From positions 1-43,693 of the forward strand of contig JAGBFT010000016.1 in assembly GCA_017936345.1 (NCBI GenBank): a DNA stretch of 43,693 bases, read 5' to 3'. Source of the DNA: Spirochaetaceae bacterium (GTDB lineage: Bacteria > Spirochaetota > Spirochaetia > Treponematales > Treponemataceae). The notes under the pieces were generated by a model that ran no database searches, was not told the origin of the DNA, and saw only the letters and a list, made by a program, of their open reading frames with translations. A program made the translations under genes and the position numbers. Shown here piece by piece: positions 15,939 through 24,256 of the stretch (positions are counted from its first letter, which is position 1; every line of letters starts with the position of its first letter).

Positions 15939-17706
15939 AAACAACTCCTGTAATTTGCTGTATCCACTCCTTGATTCCCTCTGGAAGCTCAAAGCCACTT
16001 TCCTCCGCCCCTACAAGAGCGGAAAGGGCTTCCATTGCATACTGCCTGTTCACCTCGTAATCAGGAGAAGTACCGATTTTATTTGCATAGGCCATGCCAC
16101 GAAAATACAGGAAGGTTCCATTCTGTTGCAACTGAAGGGGAAGACCACTGTAGGACTCCAAGACTTTATCCAGATTGCCAAAATGGAAGGACAAAATCAT
16201 TTGTATAACATAAAAATCCTCCCAGATTCTGCTGGTAGCGGGCAGCTTTTTTATATTTGCCTCATACTCAGCCTGAAAGGTATAGGCTTTTTGGTATTTT
16301 TGCTGCATATACAACATTTCCAGATACATCAGTCCAATGCCGGCGTGATTCGGATACCTTTCCACAAGGCTGCGGGCTGTTTCCAAGTCTTTTTCAGTTG
16401 GGTTCTCCTTTGCGTTCACTGCCATGACAGGCTCCCATTCAATGGCCTCATCGGAGGGAATATAGGCTGTATCGGTGAAGGAAAGAACTGGATTTGTATT
16501 TGTAGCCTTCCCCTTCATGGGAAGAACGCTGACACACATAAAGTTATCTACACTTTGGGCTGAGTCCAATGCCTCCCGCTGCAGGGTGCCATAGGTGTTT
16601 TCATTCAGTCCCATAAATCCACGGCCAATGATATAGTGGGACATATAATCCTCCCAGCTAGAATAGGAACTTTCAATTTTTTCCACATAGGGAGCTGCCA
16701 GCTCCAGCGCCTCCTGATGGGTGATATACCCTGCCGCCAAGGACCATCGAATCAAGTTGAGACTCCTCCCCTCATCCCAAGCAAGCAAGCCCTGCTCACC
16801 AAGTTTTGGAGCCATAGCCTCAACAAAAAACAGACGGTTTGTCTCCAATACCGTCAACCCCTGCTTACAGGCAATAGCCATACAGTCCATAGCTGGATAG
16901 TCAACAAAAAGCGATCGGAGCTTGTTGAAACTCCCGGCCTGACCGCCCTGGGACAGGTCCTGGAGATGCCACAACAAGTCATCCCGGCTTTCAATACCCC
17001 AGGAATTTTTTAGGATATCCATAGACTTGTTATCACCATCCCAAACCTTGGGATTGAACTGATCGATGGTCAATTTGTTGATATTCAATAAATTGGAAGA
17101 AAAGGCACAGGCATACTTCTCCACATGGGGAAGCTTTGCCCATCTGATTGTATCCTTTTGAGCCTCATATCTGGCAACAGGGTCAACTATAATCTCATCA
17201 TTCCTCCATTCTAGGGAAAAAAGGTGAAATTTATTGTCGGGCGTAAAGGTAACCGACAGCTGTACGGTGGGATTTTCCTTCCAGACACCATAAAGCACCG
17301 GATAAAACTCCACCACAGAAACAGAGCTTTTCCCTCGCACCTTCTCATAAGCCTTCCATGACTCGTGGACAGTAAAGATTTCAGAATCAGACAGAGCCCT
17401 GAGCCACTTGTCCTTGGTGGCATCCACGGTCATTCCTTGAGAAACAAACCACTGGGGAATCCCTGCTGGAGATTTTTCATCGATGATGAGGATTAAATTG
17501 TAACCGTTTCCATACTTGACGTTCTTGCAGTTTCTGCTGAGCAGAGCTATTTCTGAGTAGGAGAACTCATTTTTGCTGGTAGGAATCCTCAGCTCAAAGG
17601 TTTCAGGAATAAACCAATCCTGGAGAAAAAAAGGCATGGAAAATAAACTGGAAGCACATGAAAGAATGAAAAGAAGGGAGAGAAAATATCTAAAAAAAAT
17701 CCTCAT
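15931..17706 (-). CDS. Exported DUF1266-domain protein with C-terminal helical repeats
   Basis: A 591-residue protein with an N-terminal export signal (MRIFFRYFLSLLFILSCASS); ILSC could be a relaxed spirochaete lipobox. The first 185 residues are an unknown domain. Residues about 190-370 match DUF1266: SWGIESRDDLLWHLQDL, then AWDEGRSLNLIRWSLAAGYI and SSYSSWEDYMSHYIIGRGF, with the Trp/Asp/Arg pattern of that family. The last 170 residues are TPR-like helices. The ATG at 17706 is preferred: the only good promoter has its -10 box 7 nt upstream, and earlier in-frame starts (17715, 17742) would lie inside that promoter. DUF1266 function is unknown; most members I know of are cytoplasmic, so export is notable. 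Confidence 0.78.
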   Translation of the reverse strand: MRIFFRYFLSLLFILSCASSLFSMPFFLQDWFIPETFELRIPTSKNEFSYSEIALLSRNCKNVKYGNGYNLILIIDEKSPAGIPQWFVSQGMTVDATKDKWLRALSDSEIFTVHESWKAYEKVRGKSSVSVVEFYPVLYGVWKENPTVQLSVTFTPDNKFHLFSLEWRNDEIIVDPVARYEAQKDTIRWAKLPHVEKYACAFSSNLLNINKLTIDQFNPKVWDGDNKSMDILKNSWGIESRDDLLWHLQDLSQGGQAGSFNKLRSLFVDYPAMDCMAIACKQGLTVLETNRLFFVEAMAPKLGEQGLLAWDEGRSLNLIRWSLAAGYITHQEALELAAPYVEKIESSYSSWEDYMSHYIIGRGFMGLNENTYGTLQREALDSAQSVDNFMCVSVLPMKGKATNTNPVLSFTDTAYIPSDEAIEWEPVMAVNAKENPTEKDLETARSLVERYPNHAGIGLMYLEMLYMQQKYQKAYTFQAEYEANIKKLPATSRIWEDFYVIQMILSFHFGNLDKVLESYSGLPLQLQQNGTFLYFRGMAYANKIGTSPDYEVNRQYAMEALSALVGAEESGFELPEGIKEWIQQITGVVYD

Positions 17707-17713
17707 ATAAAAC

Positions 17714-17742
17714 ATGATACAATTATTGGATTGTTTTGACAA
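17714..17742 (-). promoter_or_regulatory. Promoter for the DUF1266/protease operon
   Basis: On the minus strand, TTGTCA (17742-17737) and TATCAT (17719-17714) are 17 nt apart, each 5/6 to consensus. Only 7 nt separate the -10 box from the ATG at 17706, so transcription would begin at or one base before the start codon. The -35 box lies in TTGTTTTGACAA (17731-17742), a 12-bp imperfect inverted repeat resembling joined Rex half-sites. Confidence 0.65.
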
Positions 17743-17750
17743 TAAAAAAC

Positions 17751-17779
17751 TTCACAAAAAATCCAATGTGATTTATACT
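17751..17779 (+). promoter_or_regulatory. Promoter for rex-rlmK with a Rex-like half-site
   Basis: TTCACA (17751-17756) and TATACT (17774-17779) are 17 nt apart, each 5/6 to consensus. Six bases separate the -10 box from the rex ATG at 17786, so the transcript is probably leaderless. TTCACAA (17751-17757) is a perfect half of the Rex operator consensus and overlaps the -35 box, suggesting autoregulation; a full 18-bp palindrome is not present. Confidence 0.65.
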
Positions 17780-17785
17780 GGAACT

Positions 17786-18436
17786 ATGGCAAAGCAAAAG
17801 ATTCCTGCAACACCGTCAATTCGACGTTTACCTTCTTATCTTCACCTCATCAAGCAAGTTCGATCCGAAGGGTATGAGTTTATTTCTGGAACAGTAATTG
17901 CACAGGAGCTTAATCTTGAGCCCATTCAGGTGAGAAAAGACCTGGCAATTACAGGTATTATTGGAAAACCGAAACGAGGATATCCTGTAGCTCCCCTCAT
18001 TTCCGCCATAGAACACTTTTTAAGCTGGGATAGTGCAAAAAAAGCTATTCTAGTTGGAGCAGGAAATTTGGCTACAGCCTTAACAGGGTATGCAGAGTTT
18101 CAGTATCATGGACTGGACTTTGTGGCAGCCTTTGACAAAGACCCGGATAAGATTGGACGAGAAATTCATGATGTACCAGTTTTTTCCATCGATGAAATGG
18201 ACAGGAGAGTGAATGCCGAGGAGGTTTCCTTGGCTATTTTGACGGTTCCTTCAATTTGTGCACAAGAGACAGCAGACCTCATTGTAAAGGTTGGAATCAA
18301 GGCTATCTGGAACTTCACCAATGCAAAGCTAAAGCTTCCTGATGATGTTGTCTGCCAGCAAGAAGATTTAACCTCTGGCTATGCAATGCTCTGTGTTATG
18401 ATGGATAGTGAGAGGGAGAAGCCTGTAAAAGAATGA
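17786..18436 (+). CDS. rex: Redox-sensing transcriptional repressor Rex
   Basis: A 216-residue Rex repressor, which senses the NADH/NAD+ ratio and represses fermentation and respiration genes when NAD+ is high. The N-terminal winged helix (residues about 5-75) shows SIRRLPSYLHLI and the recognition part LEPIQVRKDLA and GKPKRGYPV. The Rossmann domain follows with ILVGAGNLATAL (GxGxxA) and FDKDPDKIG. The C-terminal domain-swap helix is present. The ATG at 17786 gives the normal length; the in-frame start at 17714 would add 24 unrelated residues and overlaps the promoter. It shares an ATGA overlap with rlmK. Its own region holds Rex-like half-sites, so it may control itself and the divergent DUF1266/protease genes. 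Confidence 0.95.
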   Translation: MAKQKIPATPSIRRLPSYLHLIKQVRSEGYEFISGTVIAQELNLEPIQVRKDLAITGIIGKPKRGYPVAPLISAIEHFLSWDSAKKAILVGAGNLATALTGYAEFQYHGLDFVAAFDKDPDKIGREIHDVPVFSIDEMDRRVNAEEVSLAILTVPSICAQETADLIVKVGIKAIWNFTNAKLKLPDDVVCQQEDLTSGYAMLCVMMDSEREKPVKE

Positions 18437-19473
18437 ACCAACAACCTATGGTCTCCAGTTCTTCCCTTGAAAAGACAGCGTATCAGGCTCAGTTGTTGAG
18501 GAATCGTCTTGCAAAGCGTTTTCAGCACCTGAGAAAATGGGCTCGTCGCAATGGTGTAGGATGCTATCGTCTCTATGACAAGGATATTCCAGAGATTCCC
18601 TTGGCCATTGATGTTTTTAATCTACAGAATGACAATTCTCAGGGTGATTTTGAAACCTATCTACGAGTGTACCTGTATCAGCGCCCCTACGAACGGGATG
18701 AAAAGGAAGAGATGAGTTGGCTGGAGGCTATGACGCAGGTTGCAACTCAGGTAGTGGGAATACCCGAAAATAGGGCTGTATCAAAAACCCGTATGAGACA
18801 AAGGGGTACGGACCAATACGAAAAACAAGAAACCAGAGATTCTATTACTGGTATTGTACAAGAACAGAACCATAGATTTTTTGTTAATTTAAGCAACTAT
18901 CTTGATACAGGGCTTTTTATGGATCACCGTCCCTTGCGTAAGATTGTTGAAAATGAAGCGAATGGAAAGGCAGTGCTTAATCTTTTTTGTTACACAGCAT
19001 CTTTTTCAGTATATGCCGCTGCTGGAGGGGCCCAAAAGGTAGATTCAGTGGATTTGTCCAATACCTATCTTGCGTGGGGAGAAAGGAATTTTACCTTGAA
19101 CGGATTTGCAGACAGGGAAAGGTATCGGTTTATTCGCAGCGATGTGGCTGAATTTTTACGAGAAACAAGGGATAAATGGGATTTGGTTGTGCTGGATCCC
19201 CCTACTTTCTCAAATTCAAAAAAAACTAGGGATACCCTGGATATAAATCGGGACTGGCACAAGTTGGTAAATGCTTGTTTGGGTCACCTGAACCCTGGGG
19301 GAACCCTGTATTTTTCTACCAATAGCCGGCAGCTGCATTTTGATGAAAACTTACTAAGACTACCAAATAATCAAGTCTCCTGTGAACTAGGAGTAAAAGA
19401 TATTACCCCCTCCACCATTCCGGAAGATTTTAGAAACCAAAAAATTCACCGCTGTTGGAAAATTACCATTTGA
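18433..19473 (+). CDS. rlmK: RlmK-type 23S rRNA (guanine-N7) methyltransferase, stand-alone
   Basis: A 346-residue class I SAM methyltransferase that matches the C-terminal half of the enterobacterial RlmKL fusion, the half that makes m7G2069 in 23S rRNA. Shared landmarks are RLAKRFQHLRKWARRNGVGCYRLYD read across residues about 24-48, the NLSNYLDTGLFMDHRPLR segment, SAM motif I VLNLFCYTASFSVYAAAGGA, and catalytic-region DPPTFSNSK. No THUMP or RlmL half is present, so this is a single-function enzyme. It overlaps rex by ATGA, an unusual partner. The convergent RND gene ends 7 nt away. The position specificity is inferred from the family. Confidence 0.88.
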   Translation: MNQQPMVSSSSLEKTAYQAQLLRNRLAKRFQHLRKWARRNGVGCYRLYDKDIPEIPLAIDVFNLQNDNSQGDFETYLRVYLYQRPYERDEKEEMSWLEAMTQVATQVVGIPENRAVSKTRMRQRGTDQYEKQETRDSITGIVQEQNHRFFVNLSNYLDTGLFMDHRPLRKIVENEANGKAVLNLFCYTASFSVYAAAGGAQKVDSVDLSNTYLAWGERNFTLNGFADRERYRFIRSDVAEFLRETRDKWDLVVLDPPTFSNSKKTRDTLDINRDWHKLVNACLGHLNPGGTLYFSTNSRQLHFDENLLRLPNNQVSCELGVKDITPSTIPEDFRNQKIHRCWKITI

Positions 19474-19480
19474 TAGGATT

Positions 19481-22400
19481 TTACAAGGGACTTGTCTGAG
19501 TCATAACCTCAACGGTGCAAGCCGCGGTAGAAAAATTTATCTGCTCTTCCAAAAGTACAATTTTTTCATTAATGCTTTCTATTTCAGCTTGCAGCACCTC
19601 ACGTCGGGAACCATAGCCAGAGGCAACAAGCTGCTTTTTTTGGGCAACCTGGGACTGAGCCGTCTGAATCTTTAGCTGCTGATAATGAATTTTTAACCGA
19701 GCCATCGTCATTGCATTGATTTGGCGGGAAAGCTCCAGTTTGATGGAGGAACGGGCCTGTTCAATATCAAGTTCTGCACTCTTCAACTGGGATGCACTAC
19801 GTTTTAACTGGTTTATTTTTTTTCCCCCATCCCATATGGTAGTTTTTAACCCCAGAGAAATGTTGGCTACCAAGTCTGATTTGACCTCACCCTCCCCTTT
19901 GAATAGTTTTTCCATGTCTCCATTAAAACCAAAGGTCACCTGCAAGGCAATATCTGGCTTGCCATAAATATTTCCAGAGGCAAGCCTTTTGCTGTACTCT
20001 GCCACATCGTAGAGTTTTTCTAAAATGGCAAGGGATTCTTGGGCTGGATTTAGGGCGAGGTTTTCTAGGGTGGAAGAATCTTGCTGGGCTAAAATCATAA
20101 AGTCTTCCTGAAAGCCTGCAATTTCTGGGAGATGGAGTATTTGAGAAACTTCAAGCTGTGGCAGCCCTGTTAATTCCCGCAGGTCTTGGAGAACAAGGTT
20201 TTTATTGTGGCTGACTTGCTCAAAACTCAGGGGAACAAGGGCTTGTTGGGTTTTTGCCTCCAGCACATCCTGCTCCAGAAGGACTCCTTGCTGGTGGGCT
20301 GCCACCGTGAGATTTACCAATTCCTGGGTATAATTTTCCTGTTGAAGCAATAATTCTTCTATCTGGGAAAGATATACAAGGGCTAAAACTTGTGCTTTTA
20401 AGGAAGCCTGCCTTTGTTTTTTTATGGATGAAAGCTCCAGCTGCCGTACCTCTTCCACTGCGGAATAAATCCTTACACTGTTGGTAATTTTTCCCCAGGT
20501 AAAGACTGGTTGTTGTAAATCAAGCTGAAAGCTATAACCAAGTCTAGGCATTCCATCAAAAACCTTTAAATCTTCGTTCGGAATGGGAACCGATATTAGA
20601 GAACTGGTGGCGGGATTAATTATGGGAATAGAACCAAATTCACCCCTAGACAAGGAGATTTCCTTAATGAGGGGATTAGCCGTGTAGCTGCCTGCCAGAG
20701 TCAGGTCAATAGTGGGATGATAGCCCGCCCTGGCATCCTTTGTATCCAGCTGAGCCTGGATGAGGTTTTCACGAGCCTGTTTTAAATCCAAATTGTTTAA
20801 TTCCAAGGCAAGCAGCAAGTCGCTAAAAGAATGGGGAGAAGTCTCCGGTACTGGAAGTTTCTCCAAGGCAACCGCCTGAGGATTTACTTGAGGGACTTCC
20901 TGAGCAAGATTCTGAGAAGGGTCACTCTGGCTTCCCCCACCATCCATTGGTGCACCATCTTCAGTCCCAGAATTATTTTGGGCAAAACCGATCTGGGGAA
21001 TCAAAAGAAATAAGAGGGGAATAAAAATCACCATGCAGGAGGATGCGGCTCTTTTTTTCTTCTTTTTTGTCAGCACACGCAATTCCGTAACATAATACAA
21101 AACCGGAATAATAAACAGGGTAATCAAGGTGGAGGTAAGCAAGCCTCCTGCAATAGCCTGACCTAGGGGTGCATAGATTTCAGAGCCTTCGCCCTTGGCA
21201 AGAGCCATTGGCACAACACCCAGCATGGTAGTAAGGGTTGTCATAAAAATTGGACGAAGGCGACTGGCAGAGCCTCTAACGACACAATGGCGGAGCTCTT
21301 CTTCTGTTTCAACCCCTTCCTTTGAGCTATCTTCGCCATCAAGCTTTGACACAGAACGTTTGCGCAATAAGTTGATATAGTCCACCAGAATAATTCCATT
21401 GTTCACAACAACTCCTCCCAAGGAAATAACACCTAGCAGGGCTACCAGACTCATGCTGGAGCCAAACATTAAAAGCCCCAACACAACACCTATGAGACAA
21501 AAGGGTATAGTAGCCATAACAATCAGTGGCTGGCGGAATCGTTGGAATTGCAGCACCATTACGGTATAAACTAAAAACCAAGCAATGGCCAGGGCTGTAA
21601 TGATGGCAGGGAGGGAGTCTCCTATCAACTCTGCAACACCGCCAGCCTGGGTTGAAATTCCTGGTGACATGGGATTTTCCCTTAACCATTGCTGTGTCCT
21701 GCTATCTACTCCAGCTGTATTTTCAGATACAAGGGTGGCAGACACTGTTATTGTTTTTGCACGGTTTGTATGGTTAATTTGGGAGATACTTTGCTCACGC
21801 TGTATTTCACTGATATTTGAAAGGGAAACAGGAATTCCTGCAGAAGAAATAATTTTGATGGAGTTAAAGTCATCCAGGGTAATAGCTGCATCTGTCTTAT
21901 CGGAATAAAGACGAATATTATACCTGTCATCACCGGATCTAAACCGACCTATATCCATTCCTTGGAATAAAATGGCACTAGTAATCCCTGCCTCATAACT
22001 TGTAATTCCCAAGGAACTCATATATTCATGGACAATATCTATGGTCAAGGAATTGGTATCAAAATTAGTGTCCATTTCTACACTCACAACCTCCCTATCC
22101 TGCTGGAGATAATCGGCATAGGAGGAAGCTGTGGCGTGGAGGGTATTGATATCTTCACCCACAAAGGTAAGGCCATAACCACCACCGTCGGAAACGTAAC
22201 CCAGCAATTTATCAAAGCCACCATTTGAAACCTTTGCACTGACTCCAGGAATTGAGCCAGAAATTATCTGCTGGCACTGTAAAATTATTTCATGTATAGA
22301 ACGATTTCTTTCTGCCACGGGAACTAGAACCACGTGAATATATCCCTCATTACTGACACCTTGATTAGTACCCACAGATTCTGACAACCCCACAAAGAAA

Positions 22401-24256
22401 ACTGCATTCTGGATTTCCGGCACCGTTTCGTACAATAAATCTGCCACCCTCTCCATTTGTGAATTTGTTTTTTCAAGGGGATAGCCACCAGGAAATTTTA
22501 GATTTATATAATAATCGCTATTGTCGGTGGAGGGAATAAAGGCTAATCCAAGAGAACCAAGTACCAAAATGGTGGCTGCCAATACAACTATAGCCAGGAA
22601 AATGATAAATCTCCAAGAAGCAAGGCTCCAGTCCAGCATTTTTCGATACTTTGACTCTATAGATTCCATAACCCTATCTACACCCATTTTCATGGCAAGA
22701 AGGGGCTGTTTTTTGGTGGTAGATTGCCCTTTACCGCTATCCTGGGAGAGGTTTCCAGCGTTTTCTGGTTTTAGCAGGAGTTTCATCAAAAATGGCACAA
22801 TGACTACAGCTGATAACAATGAGGCTGTAAGAGCCATTATGAGGGTAAGAGATACATCCTTTAAAATCATTCCCACTACCCCAGTCAGGGCTGCTATGGG
22901 AACAAAAACCACTACAGTTGTTGCAGTACTTGCAAAAATGGATAACCCGACCTCATCCGCACCCAACAGGATTGCAGCTTCCGGGTTGGCTCTATGGCGT
23001 GGATTGTTATAATGGCGGAACACCTGCTCAATCATAACAATGGAGCCGTCCACAACCATACCCAGAGCCACAACCATACCAGAAAGACTCATTAGGTTAA
23101 CTGTAACCCCTGTAAGCTTCATTGCAATGAAGGTAAAAAGCAGAGAAAGGGGAATAGACAGGGCTATAATCATGGTTGCCCGTAGATTTCCTAAAAACAG
23201 GAAGATTACAAGAACTGCCATGATAATTCCACCAATTCCAGACATAATTACAGTTTTCATAGAGGCTGTAACAATACGACTATCATCGCTGATTATGTTA
23301 TACTCCAGGGCTCCCCCGCTTTCTTCCTCACTTTGAGCCAAAACCTCCTTGATTTCAGAGGCAATTCCCAGGGTATTTCCATCGCTCCGTTTCATTACCT
23401 CCACCAGAATCAGGGGATTATATCCGTCGGTAACATAGTGGTCTTGAGGTGGATAGGACAGGCTTATATCAGCTACATCCTGGAGGCGAATAACCACATT
23501 ATCAGAGGTACTGCCTACTGGAAGCTGACGAATATCCTCTAGACTCGTCAATTCCCCTCTATAACGGATGGCAACCTCTTCTCCCTCATAAATGGCAGTA
23601 CCAGCCGGGAGAAATTGATTGCTATACTGGAGAATCTGGTATACAGCAAGGGCAGAAATTGAACGAGCCTCCAGCTGTTCCAGATTGAGCTTGATATTTA
23701 CCTGTAATTTCTGGTCACCGGAGACTTGGACATTTGACACTCCACTAATGGCTGTTAAACGGGGACGAAGGGTGTCATAAATATAGTCTGTAATAGCACC
23801 AGCTTCTTCTTGAGAGCTACTACGTACAGAAAAGGAAAAAATGGGAAGCATTTCAGCTCCACCAACAAAAACTTCCGGTGTCCCCTGCAAACCAGAAGGC
23901 AAATCCACCATGAGTTTATTGATTCTATCTCGTACCTCAGTAATTCTATCGTAGGGGTCAACCCCATCTCTAAAGGTTATTTCTACAGTGCTGACAGAAT
24001 TGGCAGATGAGCTAGATACGGATTTAAAATCTGGCAAGGTAACAAAATTATCTTCTAAAACTGTGGTGAGGTCTTCTTCCACATCCTCTGCGTCTGCTCC
24101 AGGATAAATGGAAACTACTATAATGGATGGAGCTGAAACATCTCCCATAAACTCCACATTGATGGAGGACAGAGAAAAAACACCAAAAACCCCCAGCACA
24201 ATGAGGAGCATTCCAATTATAACAGGGTGACTAACAGAAAAATGAGACAACCTCAC
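19481..24256 (-). CDS. RND efflux pump fused in frame to a TolC-like outer membrane protein
   Basis: One ORF of 1591 residues. Residues 1 to about 1060 are a complete HAE1/AcrB-type RND pump: N-terminal HFSVSHPVIIGMLLIVLG, PGADAEDVEE, the TM4 segment GMVVALGMVVDGSIVMIEQ with one proton-relay Asp, two six-helix halves and two periplasmic porter regions, ending PVLYYVTELRVLTKKKKKR. A 17-residue hydrophobic segment ending IPQIGFA then looks like a signal peptide. After a Gly/Ser/Pro linker comes a full TolC-type OEP of about 460 residues (SFSDLLLALELNNLDLKQAR, KSDLVANISLGLKTTIWDGG). The preferred start is GTG at 24256: GGGAG lies 8 nt upstream and it overlaps the adaptor stop (TAGTG); a TTG at 24271 would add five residues. 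Fusion or frameshift is discussed in the findings. Confidence 0.9.
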   Translation of the reverse strand: MRLSHFSVSHPVIIGMLLIVLGVFGVFSLSSINVEFMGDVSAPSIIVVSIYPGADAEDVEEDLTTVLEDNFVTLPDFKSVSSSSANSVSTVEITFRDGVDPYDRITEVRDRINKLMVDLPSGLQGTPEVFVGGAEMLPIFSFSVRSSSQEEAGAITDYIYDTLRPRLTAISGVSNVQVSGDQKLQVNIKLNLEQLEARSISALAVYQILQYSNQFLPAGTAIYEGEEVAIRYRGELTSLEDIRQLPVGSTSDNVVIRLQDVADISLSYPPQDHYVTDGYNPLILVEVMKRSDGNTLGIASEIKEVLAQSEEESGGALEYNIISDDSRIVTASMKTVIMSGIGGIIMAVLVIFLFLGNLRATMIIALSIPLSLLFTFIAMKLTGVTVNLMSLSGMVVALGMVVDGSIVMIEQVFRHYNNPRHRANPEAAILLGADEVGLSIFASTATTVVVFVPIAALTGVVGMILKDVSLTLIMALTASLLSAVVIVPFLMKLLLKPENAGNLSQDSGKGQSTTKKQPLLAMKMGVDRVMESIESKYRKMLDWSLASWRFIIFLAIVVLAATILVLGSLGLAFIPSTDNSDYYINLKFPGGYPLEKTNSQMERVADLLYETVPEIQNAVFFVGLSESVGTNQGVSNEGYIHVVLVPVAERNRSIHEIILQCQQIISGSIPGVSAKVSNGGFDKLLGYVSDGGGYGLTFVGEDINTLHATASSYADYLQQDREVVSVEMDTNFDTNSLTIDIVHEYMSSLGITSYEAGITSAILFQGMDIGRFRSGDDRYNIRLYSDKTDAAITLDDFNSIKIISSAGIPVSLSNISEIQREQSISQINHTNRAKTITVSATLVSENTAGVDSRTQQWLRENPMSPGISTQAGGVAELIGDSLPAIITALAIAWFLVYTVMVLQFQRFRQPLIVMATIPFCLIGVVLGLLMFGSSMSLVALLGVISLGGVVVNNGIILVDYINLLRKRSVSKLDGEDSSKEGVETEEELRHCVVRGSASRLRPIFMTTLTTMLGVVPMALAKGEGSEIYAPLGQAIAGGLLTSTLITLFIIPVLYYVTELRVLTKKKKKRAASSCMVIFIPLLFLLIPQIGFAQNNSGTEDGAPMDGGGSQSDPSQNLAQEVPQVNPQAVALEKLPVPETSPHSFSDLLLALELNNLDLKQARENLIQAQLDTKDARAGYHPTIDLTLAGSYTANPLIKEISLSRGEFGSIPIINPATSSLISVPIPNEDLKVFDGMPRLGYSFQLDLQQPVFTWGKITNSVRIYSAVEEVRQLELSSIKKQRQASLKAQVLALVYLSQIEELLLQQENYTQELVNLTVAAHQQGVLLEQDVLEAKTQQALVPLSFEQVSHNKNLVLQDLRELTGLPQLEVSQILHLPEIAGFQEDFMILAQQDSSTLENLALNPAQESLAILEKLYDVAEYSKRLASGNIYGKPDIALQVTFGFNGDMEKLFKGEGEVKSDLVANISLGLKTTIWDGGKKINQLKRSASQLKSAELDIEQARSSIKLELSRQINAMTMARLKIHYQQLKIQTAQSQVAQKKQLVASGYGSRREVLQAEIESINEKIVLLEEQINFSTAACTVEVMTQTSPL

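Noticed and set aside
17731-17757. A full canonical 18-bp Rex palindrome
   Set aside because: Only half-sites at wrong spacing are present, so a canonical operator is not claimed.
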